Source: Chlamydoabsidia padenii | Taxonomy: Eukaryota; Mucoromycota; Mucoromycetes; Mucorales; Cunninghamellaceae | Length of the DNA stretch: 64,000 nt | NCBI GenBank assembly: GCA_025330725.1 | Contig: JAIWND010000003.1 | Location: 930,001-994,000, forward strand | Direction of reading: 5' to 3' | In this document: piece after piece, positions 1 through 9,622 of the stretch | How the letters are laid out: each line of letters begins with the position of its first letter | How positions within the stretch are numbered: position 1 is the stretch's first letter | The notes under the pieces: model-generated | Databases searched by the model: none | What the model saw: the letters and a program-made list of their open reading frames with translations, nothing else | What the model was told of the DNA's origin: nothing | Translations under genes and position numbers: made by a program

Positions 1-1499
1 TTTTACCTATCCGCATATTCTTCAGCATCTAGATTGATTTTCCAGATACGAGCCGTCTTGTCCTTGGACCCAGTTACCAACACATTACCGTCCTTGGATC
101 GATCCATACAAATGATCATGTCCTTATGTCCATATACCAAATCACAGTTTTGAGTTTCCACATCGTACACGCGCAATTGTTCACTGTTGGTAGCTGCAGC
201 AAGATGAGTTTCGTTTTCACCAAGATATACAACATCCACAATTTCATCATTGTAGCCCACCACTTGTTTGATACGCTTCAATTGTTGAGGGATAGAGTAA
301 AACAAGATGTTTTGATCATTCGTGATGGCCACCAAGTTTTGAGAGGCAGGTGAGTAGCTATAATTGGATGCATCATTGATCAGTTTTCTTTTTTACTATA
401 ATAACTTCTTTTTTTTTTTCCCAAATACTTACATGACATCAGAGATTGTATGTTTGCTGTTAGATTCTTGTTCTTGTTCTTGGATTAATTTACCAGTAGC
501 AAGTTCCCAAAGTCGAACAACCCCCTTGTCACCACCTGTATAGAAGACTTCAGAAGAAGGTTTGACACCATAGGAAGAGAAGTCGTTATCTTTAGCAACG
601 AAACCCACCACTTCGAGAGTTTCATAAATAGGAAAGGTAGACTTGAGTTTCTTTGCTTGCCAATCCCAGACATTGACCACCTTGTCACGCGAACCAGAGA
701 TTAAAGTATGACCATCAGAAGAGAAATCCAAACCACGAATAACACTGACATGGCTCTTCAACACCGCAATACATCTATAGTTATCATAAAAATAAAATAA
801 AAGACATTAGCCAATTCGAGTTACATCGCCCCCCTTCTGTGGTACTTACTCCCTTGACTGTAAATCCCAAACACGGACAGTACAATCATCCGCCCCCGAA
901 GCCAAATACCATTTATTGTTGAATCGATGGAATTTGACAGCACTGATAACACCACCATGACCACGAAGATTGTGAGTGCAGTATCCCTTGTCGATATCCC
1001 ACACCTTGATGGAAGCGTCGGCTGAACCAGTGGCGACCAAAGTGGAGGTAGGATCAATGGTCATGACAATTACCGGAGCATCGTGAGCCTTGTTCATTGT
1101 TCGTATACACTCGCCAGTAGTGAGATCCCATACCCGAAGGCTCATGCTGCGACTGGCACTGACGAGGTGTTGTCCATTTGGTTTGACAGCCAGACTGGTA
1201 ACGATCTCTGTATCCCCTTCCAATTCGTGTACTTGTCGACCTGTTTCCATTTCCGTCACAATAATGTCTTCATTCAGTGTGGAGACAATTAGTTTTTCAT
1301 CGGCTGTTAGATCTACTTTGCCACCGGTGTAAATGGATTCTATTGTCTTGATAGACTTGAAGCTTTGGTGAGAGTAGTAGTTAGTATAGGGGTATAAAAG
1401 GAGACGGAGGAAGAGAGAGCAATGGGACTAATCATTGAGTGTGTATGTTTTAACTTACCTTGTTTTGATCAACAGTTTCCTTGAATCTTCGTCAGACAT
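1..1499 (-). CDS. UTP13: U3 snoRNP / SSU processome WD40 protein UTP13 (TBL3 family), 3' end outside window
   Basis: WD40 beta-propeller protein expected to act in the nucleolus in the UTP-B part of the small-subunit processome (18S rRNA maturation). The start is ATG at 1499 (MSDEDSRKLL). Exons read 1459-1499, 850-1362, 433-774 and 7-357, all with GT-AG introns that keep frame, and the window opens inside the next intron. The peptide IESIYTGGKV near the N-terminus and EGDTEIVTSLAV match the TBL3/Utp13 N-terminal propeller, followed by WD blades such as SLRVWDLTTGECIRT, SIKVWDIDKG, CTVRVWDLQS, VVNVWDW and VVRLWELATG. Only the first of the two propellers is present; the second propeller and the Utp13 C-terminal domain lie beyond base 1. 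A general WD40 protein is the alternative, but the YTGGKV signature favours Utp13. Confidence 0.85.
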
Positions 1500-1551
1500 G
1501 TTGTAAGTTAAAGGTTAAAAAAGAAAGACAGAGAAGAAGAATCCAAAAGGC

Positions 1552-1554
<3 letters not shown>

Positions 1555-1598
<44 letters not shown>
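1555..1598. repeat. 44-nt T homopolymer
   Basis: Uninterrupted T run about 55 bp upstream of the UTP13 start (an A run on the coding strand). Similar long A/T tracts sit in several other promoters and introns of this window; they may act as nucleosome-excluding tracts or be simple slippage products. Confidence 0.9.
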
Positions 1599-1601
<3 letters not shown>

Positions 1602-1733
1602 AGATTTTTCAAATCCAGCGCCGGAAAAGCAGTCGCAGGTAAGAGAGAGAGTAGTGGATGATCATGATCCGCATGAATGTCTTTATTAATAAATGAAGAA
1701 GTATAATATAACAATAAAGGGGTATAGTTAAGT

Positions 1734-2506
1734 CTACAATAATAACAAATCATTAATATCCTGATGTAAAAAATCATTCAAGACGTCAATGTTTCCATCC
1801 CCAGGAGTAATAGTAGTTGGTGTAGTATCCTGTTGATTATCGTCGACCGAGTTATAGGGCGTGATCCATGATAGCGATAGATCGGGTGCAGTGGTAGTAA
1901 AGGAAGATAGTAAATAGTCATGTGGAACCAGGTTGCCAGCACCAAAGTCCCCTGTTGTTGTCGCTGATGATAAGGTCGTTTTGACTGATGCTTCTGTCAC
2001 AGCGTCTATTGGTGAGTGGCATGAAGCGTTATCTTGCTTTGTTGATGGTGATAAAGGAGTAGTCATTGACTTGGTTTCATTGGTGGTATGGGTGTCCTGT
2101 AAATGCCGGGCCACACAAGTGCAGGTCTTTATGACTTCACAAAGACACCCATTAAGAGGATTCGGTACTATGTTTAGCAAGGTGTTAGTTATCAACCCAT
2201 TCCCAGTATCCTCTTCTTTTTCCTTTTTTTACCTGTTGAGGTAGCGCAAGTACATTTTACATGTGATCCTGAAGACCGAAGATTGCGGCAGTGACTACAT
2301 TGGGTGACCTGACGACCTCGTTTCAATAAAGGGATTAATGGTCGATCTTGGTGGTTGCACTTTTTCACACGATGGCCCCTTATACATTGCAAACTATGGA
2401 CGAAAAGTTTAAAATAGAACAAGTCAAGTTAGTACTTTATAGCTTGTCATTGATGTTGTTCTTTTCCTTACCATGCATGTTTGACACCGTCTTTTACTAT
2501 TACCAT
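1734..2506 (-). CDS. Copper-fist transcription factor (Ace1/Amt1/Mac1 type), 209 aa
   Basis: Predicted copper- or nutrient-responsive nuclear DNA-binding protein. The first coding exon (2472-2506) is only 35 nt and encodes MVIVKDGVKHAC; it joins exon 2 (2233-2393) through a 78-nt intron, restoring the family signature C-LQ-C-IRGHR-x3-C-x-H-x-DRPL, then GRQVTQCSHCRNLR and CTC. Exon 3 is 1734-2167. Coding length is 630 nt. Cysteines of the zinc module (C12, C15, C23, H25) and the minor-groove GRQ motif are visible. Just after the domain is C-L-C-x5-C-T-C, reminiscent of the Cys-rich copper-sensing motifs of Mac1/Ace1-type activators. The rest is Ser/Thr/Asp-rich, plausibly an activation domain. 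Without the small exon the protein would lack a proper start and the first zinc ligand. Whether it activates or represses cannot be read from sequence. Confidence 0.88.
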
Positions 2507-2706
2507 TATAAAGAAGAAGAAGAGATAGAAAACACACAACAAAAAAAAAAAAGAGAGGAAGATCATCGAATATATTAAATCGGCGTTTCAAAGTAAAAAG
2601 AAGAGACAAGCATAATTTGCTCTGTATCATATTGGGAATGTAAAAAATAACAACTATTGTAATATGGGTATAACTATATTTTTATATGTATGTTTAAAGG
2701 AACCCA

Positions 2707-3860
2707 TCATCGTATTTTTGACCATAAAGACGATAACATATGAGAGGTAACTTGAGCCAAAGTGCGCTGTCCGTCGTCAGAATCCACACCAGTCGTCAAA
2801 GGAGGATCTGTACCATGCTTGTTACTTGGTTTGATGTTCATCATGCCATTCATGCTATTTAAATTTGCTATTCTTGCCGAGTCTTCAATCGCACCTTGTT
2901 GTAATTCCGAGCTAAACAGGACAAGTACCTTTTGTTCATACGACCATAAACAAGTAGCCCAGTATACCTACAATAAGAAATATATTAGTACTTCTTCTCC
3001 CAAATGATCTTTCTTTTATCTCCTCCTCCAAATTACTTACATAACATACGGATATCATGACAAACACAATCACCGAGAATTTGACTTCGTCTTGCCAAAG
3101 TCGAGTACAATTATAGAGATCAGATCCAGGCACATTGGGTGCAAAAGTGAGTTGAGCAGTTGTTCCATTAGTACTAGCGATCACTTCCGACAGCTCAGAT
3201 CGAATAGCACCCCTTGATTTATTGATACACCAGTCTTGGAATTGAAGTTGTTGGACACCAAATAAGACAATGTTGACAAAAAAGTCGATCAAGAAGACAA
3301 CCACCATTAACCATATAGATCGATGAGCAAAACTAAGTGATCCAGGCATGTTCTAGTTGGAAAAAAAAAAAAAAAAAAAAAATAGAAAGTTTAGAGTAAA
3401 TCATGCTCTCTTTTTTTCTTTTCTTTTCAATTCATTTACCACAAATACGGCAAAAAAGGCAAAGAGGGCAACAAGGACAAATATTAAGCAAATGGCACCT
3501 TGAATCATTAATGCCACTCGATCTATATAAGAGAAGATGGCTAGAAGAAGAAGAAGAAAATGAAATGAGTCGAATACCAGTTCAATCATTAATGTACTTA
3601 CGGCTACGGCCCTGGAAAGCAAGAATACAGCCATAAAGGTTAAGACCCTACCAGAAGATAAATGATTAGTAGTTATCACATACTTGTTTTATTTTTATAT
3701 TTACCATCCATATAAAAGAAGCCACCGTACAACCACCTCTGAGTGACATGCAACCACAGAATTTCCGAGTATAAGAATGAGCAGCGTGTAGAGTCCGAGA
3801 TCGTTGTTGAGGAAGAATGTCAGGATAAGGGTACATCCATGTTGGAAGGTGGCGTATCAT
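2707..3860 (-). CDS. Small four-TM membrane protein (CGCxSLRxG type), 285 aa
   Basis: Five exons (3705-3860, 3602-3647, 3440-3522, 3041-3352, 2707-2967) join in frame to 858 nt. The N-terminal cytosolic stretch ends with FCGCMSLRGG, then a hydrophobic helix (CTVASFIWMGLNLYGCIL), a second and third (ALMIQGAICLIFVLVALFAFF; IWLMVVVFLIDFFVNIVLFG), a luminal or extracellular loop with two Cys and possible N-glycosylation sites (NGT, NCT), and a fourth helix (FSVIVFVMISVCYVYWATCLW). The tail is hydrophilic. The CGC-SLR motif before TM1 is seen in LAPTM-like and related small tetraspan membrane proteins; I cannot assign a function. The exon chain is well supported, the family only weakly. Confidence 0.7.
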
Positions 3861-3984
3861 GTTTAGTATGAGTTGAATACAATTGAACTGGATTCACACA
3901 GAAAAAAAAAAAAAAAAAAAAAGAAAAAGAAAGAGAAAACGAAAAAATAGAATGTGGGTGAAATCCAGCTGCATTTCTACTTTA

Positions 3985-3997
3985 TTTCAAACCCCGC
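3985..3997. promoter_or_regulatory. TTSAAATCCCGC-type motif copy
   Basis: TTTCAAACCCCGC, 125 bp upstream of the start codon at 3860 (minus-strand gene). One substitution from the consensus. Confidence 0.45.
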
Positions 3998-4340
3998 AGT
4001 AAGGACTCCCGATCCGGTAGGGTAAACAACACAACACCATAAATATTTCCACGACATTTATTCTTATTTTATCAATACCATCAGTCATTTGTACCTTACA
4101 GTTATCAAAAGGATTTTTATGTCTTAGATTCGACTCTCACAACAAGATTGTATTGTCTTTGGCCTTTTGAACCTCCCTAGTAAACAACAAAGGTACTTGA
4201 AAAAAGTACTATAATAAAGGATGTTCTCTCTTTCTTGCAAATGATCATTATCAAATATGGACATAGTATGATATGGTCATGTGTAATTTCAGGCAACTTG
4301 TAAAAAAGGTGCCCTCACCAAAAAGGCTACCGTCCGATAT

Positions 4341-4353
4341 TTTCAAACCCCGA
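4341..4353. promoter_or_regulatory. TTSAAATCCCGC-type motif copy
   Basis: TTTCAAACCCCGA, about 63 bp upstream of the Mak32-like start codon at 4416. Confidence 0.45.
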
Positions 4354-4415
4354 TTTTCATTTGATAGATTACTTCTTTGAAATCCCCCTTCTTTCTTTCT
4401 TTCTCTTTCTCCTCC

Positions 4416-5667
4416 ATGAACCCGACCCTTGGCTCCGTAGGCTCACTTATCATTGACGATATTGTTTTTCAAGATGGCTCAAAACAATCAAATGTGATTG
4501 GTGGTGCTGGTATTTTTGCTATCTATGGTAAAAAAAACATCACTTTTACTTCAACAGTGTTCATTCACAAGATTTAAATATAGGTATGCGGATATGGTTT
4601 ACGGCGAACAATGCAAAAAGTATTGGTTATGTAGCTCACCGTGGATTTGATCACCCTAAAAGTATTGACGATGCTCTGGATTCCTTGGATATCAATCTCG
4701 TGTCTCGAACACATTCTGATAAACACACCACAAGAGGACTGAATACTTTTGGACCTAATGACCATAGGTAGGTAACAACAGTACCAACTTGTAACTTTAC
4801 CTTAAAACTTGCTTACTTTGATTGCTTCATATAGAGACTTTGAATATATTCACCCCATTATTCGAACTACACCCTCTGACTTTCCCGATAGTTGGATTGA
4901 ATCCATGACTCTGGTGCATATTATCTCATCTACGGAACGTACCTTGGAAATCATTAACGAATGGCGGACAAGGGAAGCAGCACTCGATAAACAAGGACAA
5001 ACACAGTTTTTATGGGAACCATTGCCTTGGGCTTGTCTAAAAGAAGTAAGTATATCTTACCCCCCTTGCATGAATGTACTGACTCTTCTTTTGTCATACT
5101 AGAATTACCATGATATTATTGAAGCAGGGAAATATGTGGATATCTTTACACCAAATCATGAAGAAGCAGCTTCGATTCTTGGGCTAGGCGATGGTCAAAT
5201 CAACGATACAGTGACTCTGGTGGAAGAATGTGTACGACGACTACGACACGATTTACCTCATGCGACTATAGTGATTCGTGCCAGTAAACACGGTGCAGCT
5301 GTATGGGACCCATCATTATCGAAAGCAACTTGGGTGCCTGCTTATTGGACAACACCTGATCATGTGGTTGATGTAGTGGGGGCTGGAAATGCTTTCTGTG
5401 GAGGGTATGTTTGTGATATAAAAGATGATGGACTAATACTACTTGAATATATTTTATAGGTTCATGGTGGGATGGCATAGAACACAGGGAAAGGATCCAG
5501 TCAAGGCAGCAATGTATGGGTCTGTTGCATCAAGTTTTGTGGTTGAACAGGTCGGTGTGCCTCGTCTCTCTCTTACAGCCCCTGACAAACAAGAACAATG
5601 GAATGATGGTCCTTCGCCGATAGATAGATTAGAACAACTAGGTCATAGAACCCTTCCCCATATTTAG
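4416..5667 (+). CDS. PfkB-family carbohydrate kinase, Mak32-like, 338 aa
   Basis: Ribokinase-fold protein. Exons 4416-4528, 4585-4767, 4835-5045, 5103-5404 and 5460-5667 sum to 1017 nt. The N-terminus has the pfkB sugar-binding strand (GSLIIDDIVF) followed by VIGGAGIFAIYG. The C-terminal half carries the family signature with the catalytic region VVDVVGAGNAFCGG, where most PfkB kinases read DTTGAGDxF: the general base Asp is replaced by Asn in GAGNAF, as in Mak32-type members. The segment VDIFTPNHEEAASILG is the typical PfkB N-x-x-E motif region. In yeast Mak32 is linked to maintenance of killer dsRNA; the true substrate is unknown. The start chosen is the ATG just before PTLGSVGSLIIDD; an upstream in-frame ATG at 4377 would add a 13-residue hydrophobic leader. 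Confidence 0.82.
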
Positions 5668-6016
5668 ACTATAGATTCCACGTTATTAATAAAGATAACC
5701 ATTTTTACACATCCAATTTGTCCTTGATTTAAATGAAGACAACCATATATAAAGTACACAAAAAGAAGCTTTATTACAGATATAAAAAAAAAAAAAGAAG
5801 ACGGGAAAAAGACTACATAAAAAATTATAAAAAAGATAATCTATTACTATATAACCAATAGGTTGATTTGGCCTGTATATTAAAGAAACGAAGGATATAA
5901 ATCCATCGATTTCCCTGATTCCCCACAAGGTGAGAAAAAGGATGTTCTGGATACGGCCATCAAACCAGAGATCATCCTAGGTAAGTAAATAAAAATAACA
6001 ACAAAAATCAATAAAA

Positions 6017-6056
<40 letters not shown>

Positions 6057-6096
6057 TACCCTAAACTACATTCTAGTTTATAAAGCCAAACTCAAA
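5668..6096. other. Convergent 3' spacer with (TA)n microsatellite
   Basis: 429 bp between the ends of the Mak32-like and methyltransferase genes. It holds an A-rich tract and a perfect TA dinucleotide run at about 6019-6055. No gene is seen. Confidence 0.6.
6019..6055. repeat. (TA)n microsatellite
   Basis: About 18 uninterrupted TA units in the 3' spacer downstream of two convergent genes. Confidence 0.85.
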
Positions 6097-7790
6097 TCAT
6101 TGAGTCGAGGAAGGTCGTTTTTGAGCATAGGCAAAGTGGACATTTTCAAAAGTCTTGTATTCATCCGCTTCGTCCCAACAGGTAGCAAGTTTCTCTTTGT
6201 ATTCTTCAGCAGTCAAATCGGAGGAGGACATACAGATTTGAGGTTGAATGGCTTGATAATAAGATTTCCATGATTGCATCGTCAGTTGTCCAAGCTACAT
6301 AATAATAATAATAATAATAAAAAGAAAGATCAGTAAATCTGATCTACGAATCTTATATATATATATATATTACCTTGCCAGCCCATTGACCACCAGGACA
6401 GGAAATAAAGGTCGAATTGACATTGATCAATTCTTCTCTTTGATCGAATCGTTCCTTAAGTCGTCGGCCACTATGAGGATCAAGTTGTCGAGTCGTCATC
6501 AGGGACATGAGATATCCATTGTAAGTCTTGGTAATAGGTCCCGCACGATGTAATTCCAAATCCATTTCCACTAATTCCACCCATCCACCTGGTTTCAAAA
6601 CCCGAATAATGTCTTTTAATAAGACATCCCATTGTTCCAGTTCAATGCCTTGACCCATAAACCTAATCAGTCCAAAAAAAAAAAAAGGATTAGTCAGCAA
6701 ACCTTCATCATGTCCTCCCCCCCCCATGTGTCAATATACTTACCGCATGAATACATAATCAAACGTGGCTTCTTGGAAGGGTAGACCTTGTAAGACATTG
6801 CATTGATAGAATTGACAGTTTGTAGGTTTAATGTCTTGAGGAAACATACTTGTCATGTCAACACCTACAATGGTTGATTTGGGATATTCGCCAGCTATTT
6901 CCATCGTCCTAATTTATAGATAGAGATTAGTAACCCGACCATCCATCACCTTTTCTGCCTTTATCTTTTGATAGTTTACCATGAGCCAGGGCCACAACCA
7001 ATATCCAAAACATGAGCCCCTTTTCGTAATATATCAGTGACAGGCGCCAGGTAATTCCTAACAAGAGAGAGAGAGAGTAAGTTGACTGATTTCGGCGCAT
7101 CTTTCCTCCCATCCTACTTTACCCTTGAATGGCGAACCGCACCATAAAATGAAGTAGATGTAATCGATCGATTTCTTCTTCATCACAAGGTAAAATATAA
7201 GAAGATCCAGGGCAAGCATGGAACTTGCGTCCATTCATCCAAATGACCTCATTCGAGTGAATCAAGCGATCGGATTGCACCTGAATACTATTATTTTGTT
7301 GAGACAAGGTATGATATGAGCTACAAGGTGTCACTGTAGCTGTGGTTGTCGTATTAGTGGAAAAAGGCGAAGGTGTTGTTGTTGTTGGAGAAGTAGGTGT
7401 ACAATAAAAAGAATGTCGTTGCTGATTCGACAAGAGTAAGGGATGAAGTGAAGTATCAGGCAACACAGTGGAAGACCGGTGCAATGAAGGTGATAAAGTA
7501 GTGTTATTGGTGGTATTAGTGGTTTTGTTGAATGGTCGGAATGTAAAGACACGGGATAAAGGACGCCGTCGAGTGGTCGTGTAGGCGGTGCTTGGTATAA
7601 GAGGTGTTGATTGTTTTCGAAGTTTGATTCGACCACTATTTGTACGTGAAGGTGAGACAATAGGTAAGGGGTAATGTCGTTGATAAGGATCTTGGGCGGA
7701 AGGTAACCATTCATTCACCGTGGTCAAACGAGGATCTTGACTTGCTGTGCTTCCCAAACGTCGTTCCAAGCGTGAGTTTTGATTGCCCAT
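6097..7790 (-). CDS. Class I SAM-dependent methyltransferase with predicted N-myristoylation signal, 465 aa
   Basis: Exons 7123-7790, 6980-7057, 6744-6908, 6374-6662 and 6097-6294 sum to 1398 nt. Residues 1-7 are MGNQNSR, a good match to the N-myristoyltransferase consensus (Gly2, Ser6), so the protein may be lipid-anchored. Roughly residues 10-190 are a disordered Ser/Thr/Pro/Asn-rich region. The catalytic domain starts near YILPCDEEEIDRLHLLH and has motif I as HVLDIGCGPGSW, a post-I acidic residue in IVGVDMTS, then FDYVFMR and VLKPGGWVELVEMDLE (motifs II-III). This arrangement resembles the fungal methyltransferase_25/11-type proteins common in Mucoromycota; the substrate is unknown. A long disordered head before a methyltransferase fold is typical of this lineage-specific group. 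Confidence 0.8.
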
Positions 7791-8060
7791 AAAGGAGAAG
7801 AGAGAGAGAGAGAGAATAAAAGGAATGTATCAGGTAAAAAAGTAAACGAATGTGAGGGGGGTATAGATCAAAGAGAGAATGAGATTAATGATTCAAATAA
7901 ATCAAAAAAGAATCATTGAGTAAAAAGATAAAAAGGGTTTCTTGAGTCTATTTTGAAGATGAAGGGAGGGAAAAAAGGAAGAAGAAGAGGGAAAAAGAAA
8001 CTTTTTTTAATTATAGTCGCCTCTCAGTGCCATGCAGCCTGTACAACCTAAAATTAAAAG

Positions 8061-8072
8061 TTGAAATCCCGA
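8061..8072. promoter_or_regulatory. TTSAAATCCCGC-type motif copy
   Basis: TTGAAATCCCGA, 271 bp upstream of the methyltransferase start at 7790. Confidence 0.45.
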
Positions 8073-8600
8073 CCGAGCCATATTTGACACTTCTGGAGAT
8101 GGTTAAATAAAACTTGCAGCAATGTGTCACATTGCATCCTCATTGATTCACGCATTCTCAAATTGAATCATTTATTAAACAATCTATCCCATCCATCCAT
8201 TCATCCATCCATTTTCATTTCATGTTATTAAAAGATAGTATTTGGTCAGAAAGTGTATAGACACAGGGCTCTCATGAATCAGCTACGATAGTTATCATTC
8301 TAATACCCATACTTTCATCACGGTGGAAAAATATTATTATGCCAATTTGGCATAACAGATAAGATTTCCTACTAATGGTAAAGAAAAAAAAAAAGAGGAG
8401 AGTTGGGCTGAATCGTCTTTTATACCTTTTCGTTGGTACCCCGACAAATTATTGTCACTGCTTTTTTGTTCCTGAATCCATTTGGGCTTTGCACAATCGG
8501 AGATTGAAAATTACTGTTGTTCCCTTTTGAAAAAGTTGTTATAAAAAAAGTGGGACGATGCCAGGTTTTCCCCCAAACAGCTGATTTTGGAGATTGAGGA

Positions 8601-8608
8601 TATAAAAA
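8601..8608 (+). promoter_or_regulatory. TATA-like box of the acetate transporter-family gene
   Basis: TATAAAAA about 50 bp upstream of ATG 8659, in an otherwise mixed-composition stretch; plausible core promoter position for a short 5' leader. Confidence 0.45.
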
Positions 8609-8658
8609 CAATAAGAACTATTGTTCTCGTTTATCTTTCATCAACATATTACTATATA

Positions 8659-9549
8659 ATGTCAAATCAACCCTCAACATCTACCTCATCTCACTACTTG
8701 CTTCCCATGATGGACCTGAAAAACCGTGCCTCTGATGACTTTTACTTGAATCGGCCCCATTTTTGTCATCATCTCTATCAACACCAACATGAAGAAGAGG
8801 GTGATGAAGAAAAATCCCATGGAATGAATACACCCATGCTCTTTCGCCCTATGAATCCTCCCCCTCCCTCTGGCAGCTTTGGTATTCTAGGTACAGTTTT
8901 TTTTTTTTTTTTTTTTGCATGAATTCGGTCTTTTAAATTAAACCCCCGATATTTATTTTTCTCCGTTTTTTTCTACATATCAGCTATATGGTCTTTTGCC
9001 ACGGTTACTACTCTACTAGCCACCTATAATCTATTCCTACCCACTACATCAAACCATATCATATTCCCTACTGCTTTATTATTTGGTGGTTTCGCTCAGG
9101 TGATCAGTGGGTTTTTTGTGCTTGCGAATGGGAACACATTTGGAGGGATCTTATTTGTCTCATTCGGGACATTCTGGACCGGGGATGGTCTGATGATGAT
9201 TCCTAGTTTGGGTATAACCAATGGGCTTACATCAGAAGAAATTCAAGTAGGAAATGGAATCTATCATTTTGTTTGGGGCTTTTATTGCTTGATCTTTGTG
9301 GTCTTGTCGTTACGGATCAGAGGTGGGCATGCCATGATGACTTGGAACCTGGTCTGTGTGTTCTTGACATTGTTATTGACAGGTGTATCATTTATGGTCA
9401 AGAATAACGTAGTATTGATTCGACTATCTGGTGTCACCGCTTATTTGGCTGCTTTTGGAGCTTGGTATACAGGGATTGCTGAATTGTTGGAAGGACAACA
9501 TGAAGGTCTTTGGTTAGGTTACTATCATCACCACCATCATTATAAATAA
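8659..9549 (+). CDS. GPR1/FUN34/YaaH (AceTr, ATO-like) family membrane transporter, 265 aa
   Basis: Two exons (8659-8890 and 8984-9549, 798 nt). The hydrophilic N-terminus of about 75 residues ends with NPPPPSGSFGILAIWSFATVTTLL, where family members have the NPAPLGL motif followed by TM1. Then come about six TM segments, including FPTALLFGGFAQVISGFFVLANGNTFGG in two parts and FVSFGTFWTGDGLMMIP, matching the family pattern GGxxQ..aG..E...GNTFG...F.SyGaFW. Known members move acetate, succinate or ammonium across the plasma membrane. The acidic residue usual in the GMWE segment is replaced (GFFVLANG). The tail ends in a His-rich YYHHHHHYK. A TATA-like box lies 50 bp upstream. Confidence 0.88.
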
Positions 9550-9622
9550 ACACACACATCTGTTTACACATAGATTTTTATTATTATTTATTATGTTAAA
9601 AAGAACAAAAAGGTTATTTATT

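Larger units (their letters stand above)
3861..4415. other. Divergent promoter spacer between the membrane protein and the Mak32-like kinase
   Basis: 555-bp spacer between two divergently transcribed genes. It contains a long A run (about 3902-3920) and two copies of the recurrent motif, TTTCAAACCCCGC at 3985-3997 and TTTCAAACCCCGA at 4341-4353, one near each start codon. No ORF or RNA gene is apparent. Confidence 0.6.
7791..8658. other. Divergent promoter spacer, methyltransferase / acetate transporter-like gene
   Basis: 868 bp. It contains purine runs near 7800-8000, one motif copy (TTGAAATCCCGA, 8061-8072) and a TATA-like box TATAAAAA at 8601-8608, about 50 bp before the plus-strand start codon. 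A CATC/CATT-rich stretch near 8185-8220 is low complexity. No additional ORF of note. Confidence 0.55.
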
